The notes below the pieces were generated by a model. That model searched no databases. It had not been told where the DNA came from and saw only the letters and a program-made list of their open reading frames with translations. 64,000 nucleotides of DNA from Paenibacillus jilunlii (lineage in GTDB: Bacteria > Bacillota > Bacilli > Paenibacillales > Paenibacillaceae): positions 186,001 to 250,000 of the forward strand of contig NZ_FNGM01000003.1 in NCBI RefSeq assembly GCF_900102965.1, written 5' to 3'. How positions within the stretch are numbered: position 1 is the stretch's first letter; each line of letters starts with the position of its first letter. The translations under genes were made by a program, and so were the position numbers. This document shows, in pieces, positions 9,146-16,511 of the stretch.

Positions 9146-10531
9146 ATGGATTTATTCCGCAAGAAGCCTTTGACCGCTCCAGTAAGCGCCGGGGGAGAGA
9201 AGCTCAGCAAGACACTTGGTGCGCTGGATCTGACTCTGCTTGGAGTGGGGGCGATCATCGGTACCGGTATATTTGTAATGACGGGAGTGGCAGCTGCCGA
9301 GCATGCAGGACCAGCCCTGGTGCTCTCATTTGTGCTGGCAGGTATTGCCTGTGTATTGTCGGCTCTGTGCTATTCCGAATTTGCTTCCACACTACCGGTG
9401 TCCGGCAGTGCATACGCTTACAGCTATGTGGCTTTTGGTGAATTGTTAGCCTGGATTCTGGGCTGGGATCTGGTGCTGGAATACGGGGTGGCTGCAGCTG
9501 CAGTGAGCAGCGGGTGGTCTGGTTATTTCCAGGGCCTCCTCGAAGGCTTTGGCCTGCATTTGCCCACAGCACTCTCCGGGGCGTATAATGCGGACAAAGG
9601 AACGTTTATCAACCTTCCCGCGATTATCATCATTTTGCTGATTTCCTACCTGCTGACCAGGGGGGTCAAGGAAACAGCCCGTTTTAATGCCATTATGGTT
9701 GTAATCAAGCTGTCAGTCGTTATTCTCTTTATTGTCACTGGCTTGTTTTATGTGAAACCGGAGAATTGGACACCTTTTATGCCCTTTGGGTTCCATGGAG
9801 TAGTCAATGGTGCGGCTACTGTATTTTTTGCCTATATCGGATTTGATGCCCTGTCCACTGCAGCAGAAGAAGTCAAGCGCCCGCAGCGTGATCTGCCGAT
9901 CGGGATTATTTCCTCCCTTGCCATCTGTACGGTGCTCTATATCGTTGTATCGCTGGTGCTTACCGGGATTGTCCCTTATGAGAGACTGAATGTCAGTGAT
10001 CCGGTTTCCTATGCGCTGCGTTTTGTGGATCAGAATATGGTCGCCGGGCTGATCTCCGTAGGTGCCATTGCTGGAATGACTACGGTTCTGCTTGTTTTGC
10101 TGTTTGGCCAGACCCGGCTCTTGTTCGCAATTTCACGGGATGGGCTTTTGCCGGAATCCTGGTCCAAAGTGAGCAAGAAGACACATACTCCCGTACGCAG
10201 CACCTGGTTGGTAGGCGGGATTATTGCCGTGCTCACCGGCTTTGTCCCGCTGGACCGTCTGGCCAACCTGACCAGTATCGGCACCCTATTCGCCTTTCTT
10301 GTCGTTTCGCTGGGTGTCATCATTCTCCGGTATACCCATCCGAATCTGAAGCGGGGCTTCACTGTGCCGTGGGTTCCGGTTGTGCCCTTGCTAAGTGCGG
10401 CGGCCTGCGGCTATTTGATGTATAATCTGGGGAGAGATACCTGGACTGGCTTCTTGATCTGGCTGGTTATCGGTTTGCTCATTTACGGATTATATGGCTA
10501 CAAGCGCAGCAAGCTGAATCATAAAAAATAA
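9146..10531 (+). CDS. APC-family amino-acid permease, YfnA-like
   Basis: A 461-residue permease with about 12 membrane segments. TM1 has the GVGAIIGTGIFVMTG motif of the APC cationic-amino-acid-transporter branch, and FFAYIGFDALSTAAEEVKRPQRDLPIG is the family signature in the middle. Close in design to Bacillus subtilis YfnA. Substrate is probably a neutral or branched-chain amino acid; cationic ones are possible. The lipoprotein gene 10539 starts 8 bases after its stop, so the two may be cotranscribed, although no functional link is obvious. Confidence 0.85.
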   Translation: MDLFRKKPLTAPVSAGGEKLSKTLGALDLTLLGVGAIIGTGIFVMTGVAAAEHAGPALVLSFVLAGIACVLSALCYSEFASTLPVSGSAYAYSYVAFGELLAWILGWDLVLEYGVAAAAVSSGWSGYFQGLLEGFGLHLPTALSGAYNADKGTFINLPAIIIILLISYLLTRGVKETARFNAIMVVIKLSVVILFIVTGLFYVKPENWTPFMPFGFHGVVNGAATVFFAYIGFDALSTAAEEVKRPQRDLPIGIISSLAICTVLYIVVSLVLTGIVPYERLNVSDPVSYALRFVDQNMVAGLISVGAIAGMTTVLLVLLFGQTRLLFAISRDGLLPESWSKVSKKTHTPVRSTWLVGGIIAVLTGFVPLDRLANLTSIGTLFAFLVVSLGVIILRYTHPNLKRGFTVPWVPVVPLLSAAACGYLMYNLGRDTWTGFLIWLVIGLLIYGLYGYKRSKLNHKK

Positions 10532-10538
10532 TGAATGA

Positions 10539-11849
10539 ATGAAGGAAGTGGGGAGAGCTTTGTCATATAAACATACAGGTTACAGGGTTCTGGGGGCTGT
10601 AATCACGGTATTCCTGACCCTGCTCATACTCTCGGCTTGCTCTTCTTCTCCTCCGGAGCCTTCCCAGCCCCCACAGCCGACGGAAGCGCCGGAAGAGGGG
10701 CAGACCATTACGTTGATTACCCCGGATGCCAAGAATGTTAACAATGAAAATACCCCGAAATACCAGATTCAGACCCGGCTGACTGATTTCAGACTGTTAA
10801 ATGACTCCATAGGACTGGCTTGGGGTGTGACCAAAAACGAACTGCGGATCTACATGACCAAGGATAACGGCGAAACGTGGAGCAACATTTCCCCGTCAGC
10901 AAATGTTCAATTTTTATCGAACCCTGTCTATGGGAAAGATATATTGTTCACTGATCCCAGCAATGGCTGGATTATCCGAAGCGCCTCCGGGCTTACAGAA
11001 ACGGTTGTATTGCGTACAACAGATGGGGGAAGCACCTGGAAAGTCTCTTCTTTTCCTGATGCAAACGGCATCTCTTCCATCTATTTCAACTCTCCTGATT
11101 ATGGCTGGCTGATGACTTCCTGGGATGCCAAAGCGACCAAAGAGAGCAAAGCGCTGTATGCAACAAGTGACGGTGGCGCTACATGGAACCTGGTGATGCA
11201 AAATGAGCAGTATAATCCGAATTTGCCGAATAATACGATCCCGATATCGGGTGTGGTTACAGGGATGGTATTCAAGGACATCAGCCATGGCTTTGTGACG
11301 ATGCAGACCGGCGCACTACCCAAGATCTACATGACCAAGGACGGAGCGGCAACCTGGAATCCGGGTCCGGAATTCCTTGTGAATGATCAATTAAGGGGCT
11401 GTGACAAGGTGATTACAGGGGAGCCTGATTTTTTTGATAAAGGCAGTTTGAACGGCTGGATGCCAGTAGGGTGCCAAGTAGACAAAGCAGGCAGTATCAC
11501 CTATAACGGTTATTTCACGGCCAATGGGGGGGAGAACTGGAAATTTGTATCCTTCGGGCTGGGAAGCCTGACCGGGATCAACCGCCATATTCCTCCAACC
11601 TTTTTAAACTCCCAGGTGGGCTGGGCCCTTAAGCAGGATGTGTTATATAAGACTACCAACCAAGGCAAGACCTGGACGGCGCTGTCGGCCAGCAGTGTGC
11701 TGAAATCCAAGCTTGTGGATTACCCGGAAATTGTGAAGCTGCAGTTCATATCCAGTGAGGTGGGCTGGCTGCTGATCGAGAAAAAAGAAGACCGCAAGTC
11801 GATTCTGCTGCAGACCACTAACGGTGGTGTAAGCTGGCGGGTGATGTAA
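10539..11849 (+). CDS. Asp-box (BNR/YCF48-like) repeat lipoprotein
   Basis: A 436-residue exported lipoprotein: charged start, hydrophobic stretch ending in the lipobox LLILSACSSS, then a Pro-rich linker. The rest is a beta-propeller-like fold marked by seven Asp-box motifs of the S/T-x-D/N-G-G-x-T-W type: TKDNGETW, TTDGGSTW, TSDGGATW, TKDGAATW, TANGGENW, TTNQGKTW and TTNGGVSW. Such proteins resemble YCF48/Ycf48-like photosystem factors and sialidase propellers, but no catalytic site is seen. The start may be the TTG at 10560, which has a better spaced GGAAGTGGGGAGA. Function unknown; a cell-surface binding protein is the safest reading. Confidence 0.75.
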   Translation: MKEVGRALSYKHTGYRVLGAVITVFLTLLILSACSSSPPEPSQPPQPTEAPEEGQTITLITPDAKNVNNENTPKYQIQTRLTDFRLLNDSIGLAWGVTKNELRIYMTKDNGETWSNISPSANVQFLSNPVYGKDILFTDPSNGWIIRSASGLTETVVLRTTDGGSTWKVSSFPDANGISSIYFNSPDYGWLMTSWDAKATKESKALYATSDGGATWNLVMQNEQYNPNLPNNTIPISGVVTGMVFKDISHGFVTMQTGALPKIYMTKDGAATWNPGPEFLVNDQLRGCDKVITGEPDFFDKGSLNGWMPVGCQVDKAGSITYNGYFTANGGENWKFVSFGLGSLTGINRHIPPTFLNSQVGWALKQDVLYKTTNQGKTWTALSASSVLKSKLVDYPEIVKLQFISSEVGWLLIEKKEDRKSILLQTTNGGVSWRVM

Positions 11850-11955
11850 ACATAGGGGTGTGACCGGCAAGCTGGTTTTACGGTTTGCAGGTCGCATCTT
11901 CTTTTTTTGGGTTATAAAATTAAAATAAAATCTTAGTTAAAATTTTCTTTAAAAA

Positions 11956-11999
11956 TGTGAAAAAAATCACATGACAAATGAATCTCCCTGTGATATATT
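11956..11999 (+). promoter_or_regulatory. FNR-type promoter: TGTGA-N6-TCACA at -41.5
   Basis: A perfect CRP/FNR palindrome, TGTGA (11956-11960), AAAAAA, TCACA (11967-11971), is centred at 11963.5. A -10-like TATATT lies at 11994-11999, predicting a start near 12005, which puts the palindrome at about -41.5, the class II activator position. In bacilli this sequence is the Fnr site used at low oxygen. It controls the 58-residue Cys-rich gene at 12061. Confidence 0.8.
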
Positions 12000-12060
12000 T
12001 AACACATAGAGAGCAAGTTCATTTTTTCACAAACTTTCATCCCGAATAGGAGAGATTATA

Positions 12061-12237
12061 ATGAAAACTTTCGAAACGGATTATGTAACCAGAAACCTGC
12101 TGCAACTCTGCTACAACTGTGATGATGCACACCTCTGTGAAACAGAAGAACAATGCAGAGCCTGCTGGGCGGACAATGGAATGCTGCCTGAAGAAAATGA
12201 TGAAACTAAGCAATTATTAGACCTCGTTCACGCTTAA
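12061..12237 (+). CDS. Small Cys-rich protein, FNR-controlled (unknown function)
   Basis: A 58-residue acidic protein with a good ribosome site (ATAGGAGAGATTATA before ATG). It has five cysteines: C17 and C20 (CYNC), C26, and C32 and C35 (CRAC), plus H24, arranged like a small zinc ribbon or metal-binding knuckle. I do not recognise the family. It is flanked by a perfect FNR-type promoter upstream and a strong intrinsic terminator downstream, so it forms a complete one-gene unit, which argues that this short frame is real. A role in low-oxygen physiology follows from the promoter only. Confidence 0.75.
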   Translation: MKTFETDYVTRNLLQLCYNCDDAHLCETEEQCRACWADNGMLPEENDETKQLLDLVHA

Positions 12238-12253
12238 TAGGAGTTAGTGAAGG

Positions 12254-12293
12254 CCACCCTGATCTCTGCCCCAGAGAACAGGGTGGTTTTTTT
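12254..12293 (+). terminator. Strong intrinsic terminator
   Basis: CCACCCTG (12254-12261) pairs with CAGGGTGG (12279-12286), with CTCTG/AGAG extending inward, then seven T. It ends the 58-residue Cys-rich gene. Confidence 0.92.
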
Positions 12294-12511
12294 GATATAG
12301 AAGAAAGGATTGATTGAGACCCCCGCGAAATACCCGAATCAGCTTCCGTGCAAAGGCCACACTTCGTGGGTTTATTTACCGATACCGTCCGTAGAAGGCG
12401 GCAAAGCCGTTTCTGCTTGTGCTGTATGGAAAAGCCGGGGCATATACATGTACAGAAGTGCCTGTATCCCTGCAGAAAGCGGGATAACATGGGAAATAAG
12501 GGGGAAGAGTC

Positions 12512-12910
12512 ATGGGAATGGGCCCGGATCCATCTTGGATGTTTGATCTTACGGGAACGGTAATACCGATCTTTCTTGCCGTTGTTATTGGCATAATTGC
12601 GTTATCAGCAAGCCGGGGGCTGCTGCAGTGGAGCCGGAACAACAAATCGCCCATCATGACCATCCCCGCACGCATCGTCAGCAAACGCACTGAGGTCCGG
12701 CAGCAGCAGCTGCAGGATGACAGCAATAACAGCCGTACCAGCACAACCTACTATTTAACCTATGAGTCGGACCTTGGAGTGAGGATGGAATTCAAAGTGG
12801 ACGGCAATGAGTATGGCATGAGCGCTGAAGGAGATCGGGGAATTCTTACGTACCAGGGCACAAGGTACCACGGTTTTCAGCGGCAGCCTCACTACTCAAC
12901 GGCAGAATAG
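12512..12910 (+). CDS. DUF2500 domain protein
   Basis: A 132-residue protein with one membrane segment near residues 13-35 (GTVIPIFLAVVIGIIALSAS) and a C-terminal beta-rich domain beginning at about residue 50, with TTYYLTYES and VDGNEYGMSAEGDRGILTYQGTRYHGF, typical of DUF2500. Members are membrane-anchored proteins of unknown function; the C-terminal part probably faces the cytoplasm. The ATG at 12512 is preceded by AAGGGGGAAGAG. Single-gene unit with its own terminator. Confidence 0.8.
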   Translation: MGMGPDPSWMFDLTGTVIPIFLAVVIGIIALSASRGLLQWSRNNKSPIMTIPARIVSKRTEVRQQQLQDDSNNSRTSTTYYLTYESDLGVRMEFKVDGNEYGMSAEGDRGILTYQGTRYHGFQRQPHYSTAE

Positions 12911-12956
12911 ATTAAATGTATACGTTGTTTACAATATATTGTGCATCTTATACAAT

Positions 12957-12999
12957 CCCCTTGTTTCCTGTAAGTGGAACAAGGGGATATTTGTATTTT
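12957..12999 (+). terminator. Intrinsic terminator after the DUF2500 gene
   Basis: CCCCTTGTT (12957-12965) pairs with AACAAGGGG (12978-12986), followed by the T-rich ATATTTGTATTTTG. Confidence 0.85.
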
Positions 13000-13171
13000 G
13001 TAAGATCTGAACACAGTTGGTGATTGATACCGGGTTGACACATAAAATGATCTACGGACTGTAATCAGCTGTATCCGGGATGGGAAAATTGGGCGTGACT
13101 GTCACCTCTTGGGCGAATGCACATACAATACAGCGAGCAGTTGAGAAAGAGAAGGCTAAGGAGGAGAAAGC

Positions 13172-13594
13172 GTGGCCGTAATTAAAGCAAACACGGAAGA
13201 TGTAAGGACGCTTGCACGGCTGATGCGGGCGGAAGCCGAGGAAGACGGGGAGTCCGGCATGCTGATGGTCGGCAATGTCGGCGTCAACCGGATACTTGGA
13301 AACTGTCTGGACTTCAGAAACATCCGCAATGTCAATGACATGGTATTTCAAAGTCCGGGTGGGTTCGAAGCGCCGCAGAAGGGCTATTTTTACCAGCGTG
13401 CCAGAGAATCCGATATCCGCCTCGCCAGACGCGCCATTGCGGGTGAAAGAACAAGGCCGGCTTCCAATGCGCTCTGGTTCTTCAGGCCGGTTGGAGACTG
13501 TCCGGCCACCTGGTACAATCAGCAAAATACCGGAAGGTACAAAGCGCATTGCTTCTTTGCCCCCGCTAGTGGGGAATGTCCGGCAGTATACTAG
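13172..13594 (+). CDS. cwlJ: Spore cortex-lytic enzyme CwlJ
   Basis: A 140-residue Hydrolase_2 (SleB-fold) cell-wall hydrolase, the same length as Bacillus CwlJ (about 142) and lacking SleB's signal and peptidoglycan-binding domain. The likely catalytic Glu is in RLMRAEAEEDGESGM near residues 17-30; GGFEAPQKGYFYQRA and ALWFFRP are family landmarks. It degrades spore cortex during germination, especially with calcium-dipicolinate. GTG start at 13172 with AAGGAGGAGAAAG. The gene 175 bases downstream encodes GerQ, the coat protein CwlJ needs for localisation, which strongly supports CwlJ over SleB. Confidence 0.9.
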   Translation: MAVIKANTEDVRTLARLMRAEAEEDGESGMLMVGNVGVNRILGNCLDFRNIRNVNDMVFQSPGGFEAPQKGYFYQRARESDIRLARRAIAGERTRPASNALWFFRPVGDCPATWYNQQNTGRYKAHCFFAPASGECPAVY

Positions 13595-13769
13595 AACGTT
13601 AGGGGTGACGGATGCGGGTGCAGCCAGAAAAGCCTGGCGATTCGCTTCCACAGCCCACTTCAATTCTTCTCCGGTCAGAAATTCTCAGCGAACTTTAGCA
13701 TGTAAACAAGTCACATTGCCTAAGCTGGCCAAACCGCCAGCATACTAATTATCAGGAGGTTTTTAACAG

Positions 13770-14357
13770 ATGATAGCACAACCTTACCGCCCCGTAACCT
13801 ATACGATCGGCAGCAATCCTTCAGGTGCAATGAACAACATGAACAATGTAAACAGCTTGAATAATATGAATAATATGAACGCCATGCACAGCATGAGCCC
13901 CATGGGTATGGGCAGTATGAGCCCTACGGGTATGGGCAGTATGAGCCCTACGGGTATGGGCAGCATGAGCCCCATGGGTATGGGCAACATGGGTACCATG
14001 GGGGCAACACCTCCCCAAGTCAGCAGCGGCAGCCCGATGACTCCAGCAGGCGGCGTCGTAACGACTACGGCTCCAGTATATGAACAATCATACATCGAAA
14101 ACATTTTCCGGCTGAATCTCGGCAAAGTCGGCACCTTTTACTTCACATACGAGAACAACAAAGATTGGAATGCCAAGGTCTACACAGGTGTACTGGAAGC
14201 TGCAGGCCGCGACCACATAATTATCAGCGACAAGGCCACCGGACAACGCATTGTGCTGTTGATGGTGAACTTCGATTATGCTACCTTTGACGAACCTCTT
14301 ATTTATCAATATCCCGGCACCATTGGAAATCCGCCGACAACACGAAACTTCCGGTAA
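13770..14357 (+). CDS. gerQ: Spore coat protein GerQ
   Basis: A 195-residue spore coat protein. The conserved C-terminal domain (about 105-195) begins SYIENIFRLNLGKVGTFYFT and carries AGRDHIIISDKATGQRIVLL. GerQ is crosslinked in the coat and holds CwlJ there. The N-terminal half is Met/Asn/Gly-rich low complexity, with four exact 8-residue repeats of the form SMSP(M/T)GMG (bases 13890-13985). Unlike B. subtilis GerQ, Gln is not the dominant residue in this region. Ribosome site CAGGAGG lies before the ATG. The two genes may be cotranscribed or separately driven. Confidence 0.9.
   Translation: MIAQPYRPVTYTIGSNPSGAMNNMNNVNSLNNMNNMNAMHSMSPMGMGSMSPTGMGSMSPTGMGSMSPMGMGNMGTMGATPPQVSSGSPMTPAGGVVTTTAPVYEQSYIENIFRLNLGKVGTFYFTYENNKDWNAKVYTGVLEAAGRDHIIISDKATGQRIVLLMVNFDYATFDEPLIYQYPGTIGNPPTTRNFR
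13890..13985 (+). repeat. Four 24-bp tandem repeats inside gerQ
   Basis: Four in-phase 24-bp units start at 13890, 13914, 13938 and 13962. Units 1 and 4 are identical, as are units 2 and 3. Each codes eight residues (SMSPMGMG or SMSPTGMG). The copy number is likely to vary between strains by slippage. Confidence 0.95.
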
Positions 14358-14525
14358 TAGCTGTTATTGGATTCGCTGGATTTCTTAAATCCCCGTCTAA
14401 ATGCATCTGGCATCGGACAATCAGCTTGAAGCATATGGGTTATATAAAACCTTCAAAGGCGGATGATATGGCCCATGCTTCATAATCAAGAGTTTAAAGT
14501 TTACATTATAACCACTGGAGATATT

Positions 14526-14681
14526 ATGCGGTTCTTTGTTGTAGAGGTCATAATCGGAACAATGACATACTCCCTGGCTATGAAGATTTTTCATAATGTA
14601 ATCCTGGCCAGTGCAGGCGGATGGATTGGCACAGAAACAATAAAACGCCTGAATGCCGCTGTGAAAATTTTGCTGAAATAG
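14526..14681 (+). CDS. Small membrane protein (51 residues), hypothetical
   Basis: A short frame from ATG 14526, with CTGGAGAT as ribosome site, to the stop at 14681. The product has a hydrophobic N-terminal half (MRFFVVEVIIGTMTYSLAMK) and a basic end (RLNAAVKILLK), consistent with a single-pass membrane peptide. I do not recognise it. The support for it being real is the strong terminator that begins 12 bases after its stop and serves no other gene on this strand. An upstream in-frame ATG at 14463 has no ribosome site. Confidence 0.5.
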   Translation: MRFFVVEVIIGTMTYSLAMKIFHNVILASAGGWIGTETIKRLNAAVKILLK

Positions 14682-14693
14682 AACCGCTGGCTC

Positions 14694-14736
14694 CCCAAAA
14701 ACCGCTCCCTGACAGGGCGGTTTTTGGGTTTTCTTT
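14694..14736 (+). terminator. Strong intrinsic terminator
   Basis: CCCAAAAACCGC (14694-14705) pairs perfectly with GCGGTTTTTGGG (14717-14728), followed by TTTTCTTT. Confidence 0.9.
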
Positions 14737-14919
14737 AACCTTATTAAACAAGAATAAACAGAACAAAAGGTTCCTTTCATCTCTTATGTTTATGCGGCAA
14801 AAACAAAGATCATATTTTTACGCCTGTTCGCATCTGTTTTTATATGCGAAGAAATATTATAATAATGTGTATATTTATATCCGTGATTCCAGTCAGGAGA
14901 TGAAAACATTGGGAAATTG

Positions 14920-15018
14920 ATGTGGAAAGGAACAGCTGCTGCACAAGCCGACATTTTGAACAAACGAAGGAGGTGGGCCTATCCGCCTGAATCGTGGAGA
15001 CGGTGGATAGGAGTATAA
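14920..15018 (+). promoter_or_regulatory. Leader of the CNNM/CorC gene: 32-codon upstream frame plus SD hairpin
   Basis: An ATG at 14920 opens a 32-codon frame rich in Trp and Arg (ending YPPESWRRWIGV) whose TAA at 15016-15018 lies one base before the TTG start of the CNNM gene. Inside it, CCTATCCGCC (14978-14987) can pair with GGTGGATAGG (15002-15011), a 10-bp stem with one G-U pair. The 3' arm overlaps the ribosome site GGATAGGAG of the main gene. A TATAAT at 14858-14863 may be the -10 element. Whether the peptide is made is unproven; its own ribosome site is weak (GGGAAATTG). Confidence 0.4.
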
Positions 15019-15019
15019 A

Positions 15020-16336
15020 TTGAGCGACCCTTTACCCGGTATATTACATGTAGGTCTTATTATTTTGCTGGTGCTGTTGAACGGCTTTTTTGTTTCGGTT
15101 GAATATGCGATGGTGAAAGTACGAAGCGGCCGCATAGATTCCCTGATGGAGGAAGGCAGTAAACGAGCAGTGGCAGCAGGTAATATCGTACACAATCTGG
15201 ACGGATATCTGTCCGCCTGCCAGCTGGGCATCACCCTTGCTTCACTGGCACTTGGCTGGCTGGGGGAACCGGCTGTTGCAACGATTGTGGGGCCGATTGT
15301 AACAAGCCTAGGATTTGGCGAAACCTCGGTTTATGTTATTTCGCTAATTATTGCGTTTATGTTCATCACCGTTCTGCATATCGTACTCGGAGAGCTTGCT
15401 CCCAAGACGATTGCTGTGAACAAAGCCGAAGCGGTACTTCTGCTAACCGCGGGTGCGATGAATGTTTTTTATCGGATTATGTATCCTTTTATTTGGATCG
15501 TAAAAGGCCTGGCCAGCGGGCTGCTGCGGATTTTCCGCTTAGCGCCTGCCTCGGAGCTGGCTACAGCACACACGGAAGAAGAAATCCGCATCATTATGCA
15601 GGAAAGCAACAAAAGCGGGCTTATCGACAACACGGAAATGACTTTGGTGGACAATATTTTCGAATTTGCCGACACCATGGCCCGTGAAATTATGATCCCG
15701 CGTACTGAAATGATCTGTCTGAACAATCATTTGACAGTCGAAGAGAATATGGAGGTTGCGTTTGACGGGATGCGCACCCGGTATCCGGTATGTGACGGTG
15801 ACAAGGACCACATTCTCGGCTTTATTCATATCAAGGATCTGATCCGGGACAATGCGCCCAAATACAGTGAATTGATTCGTCCCATTCTTACCGTTCCGGA
15901 GTCGATACAGATAAGTGCCCTGCTTAAGGTCATGCAGCGTGCGAAGACACAGATTGCCATTCTGATCGATGAATACGGCGGTACGTCAGGTATGGTTACG
16001 CTCGAAGATATCATGGAAGAGATCGTCGGTGAGATTCAGGACGAATTCGATGAAGAGCGGCCGGGCGTAGAGAAACTGGGGGAGGATGAATTCTCCATTG
16101 ATGGTCTGATGCTGATTGAAGAAATCAATGACCGGCTTGGATTGAACATGGAGACAGATGATTATGATACCATCGGCGGCTGGTTGTACTCCAAGCTGGA
16201 GGTGAACCCGCCGCAAAAAGGCCAGACCGTGGAATTTGACAGCCACTTATTCGTGGTGGAGGAAACCGACAACAAACGGATATCCCGTATTAAAGTGATG
16301 AAGGTGCAGTTTTTGACTGAAGAGGCGGGAGCCTGA
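15020..16336 (+). CDS. CNNM/CorC (hemolysin C) family membrane protein
   Basis: A 438-residue protein with an N-terminal DUF21 membrane domain (about 1-190, three to four segments, including ACQLGITLASLALGWLGEP and HIVLGELAPKTIAVNKAE), two CBS domains (about 205-330, including MIPRTEMICLN and IDEYGGTSGMVTLEDIMEEIVGEI), and a C-terminal CorC_HlyC transporter-associated domain (about 345-430). The family is linked to magnesium (or cobalt) efflux and metal homeostasis, not true hemolysis. TTG start with ATAGGAG. A paralogue lies at 51432-52754. Its unusual leader is listed separately. Confidence 0.88.
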   Translation: MSDPLPGILHVGLIILLVLLNGFFVSVEYAMVKVRSGRIDSLMEEGSKRAVAAGNIVHNLDGYLSACQLGITLASLALGWLGEPAVATIVGPIVTSLGFGETSVYVISLIIAFMFITVLHIVLGELAPKTIAVNKAEAVLLLTAGAMNVFYRIMYPFIWIVKGLASGLLRIFRLAPASELATAHTEEEIRIIMQESNKSGLIDNTEMTLVDNIFEFADTMAREIMIPRTEMICLNNHLTVEENMEVAFDGMRTRYPVCDGDKDHILGFIHIKDLIRDNAPKYSELIRPILTVPESIQISALLKVMQRAKTQIAILIDEYGGTSGMVTLEDIMEEIVGEIQDEFDEERPGVEKLGEDEFSIDGLMLIEEINDRLGLNMETDDYDTIGGWLYSKLEVNPPQKGQTVEFDSHLFVVEETDNKRISRIKVMKVQFLTEEAGA

Positions 16337-16511
16337 CAATAACATAAGAGATGTTTCCAGACATGGCGTCAGGTTGGGCGCTATGTCTTTTTTTATACAA
16401 AGATTACCTCAGCTGTTAGGCCGAAATTCTGGATTCGGGACGTTTGAGGGCGGGTATATGGAGTGTATCTGGCTGAAGTAGTTCATTCATAAAAAGAAAG
16501 GAGAGAGGCCG

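Noticed and set aside
13741..13750. CATACTAATT resembling a mother-cell sigma -10 element before gerQ
   Set aside because: A start site at the usual distance would fall inside or after the gerQ ribosome site, so it cannot drive a translatable message.
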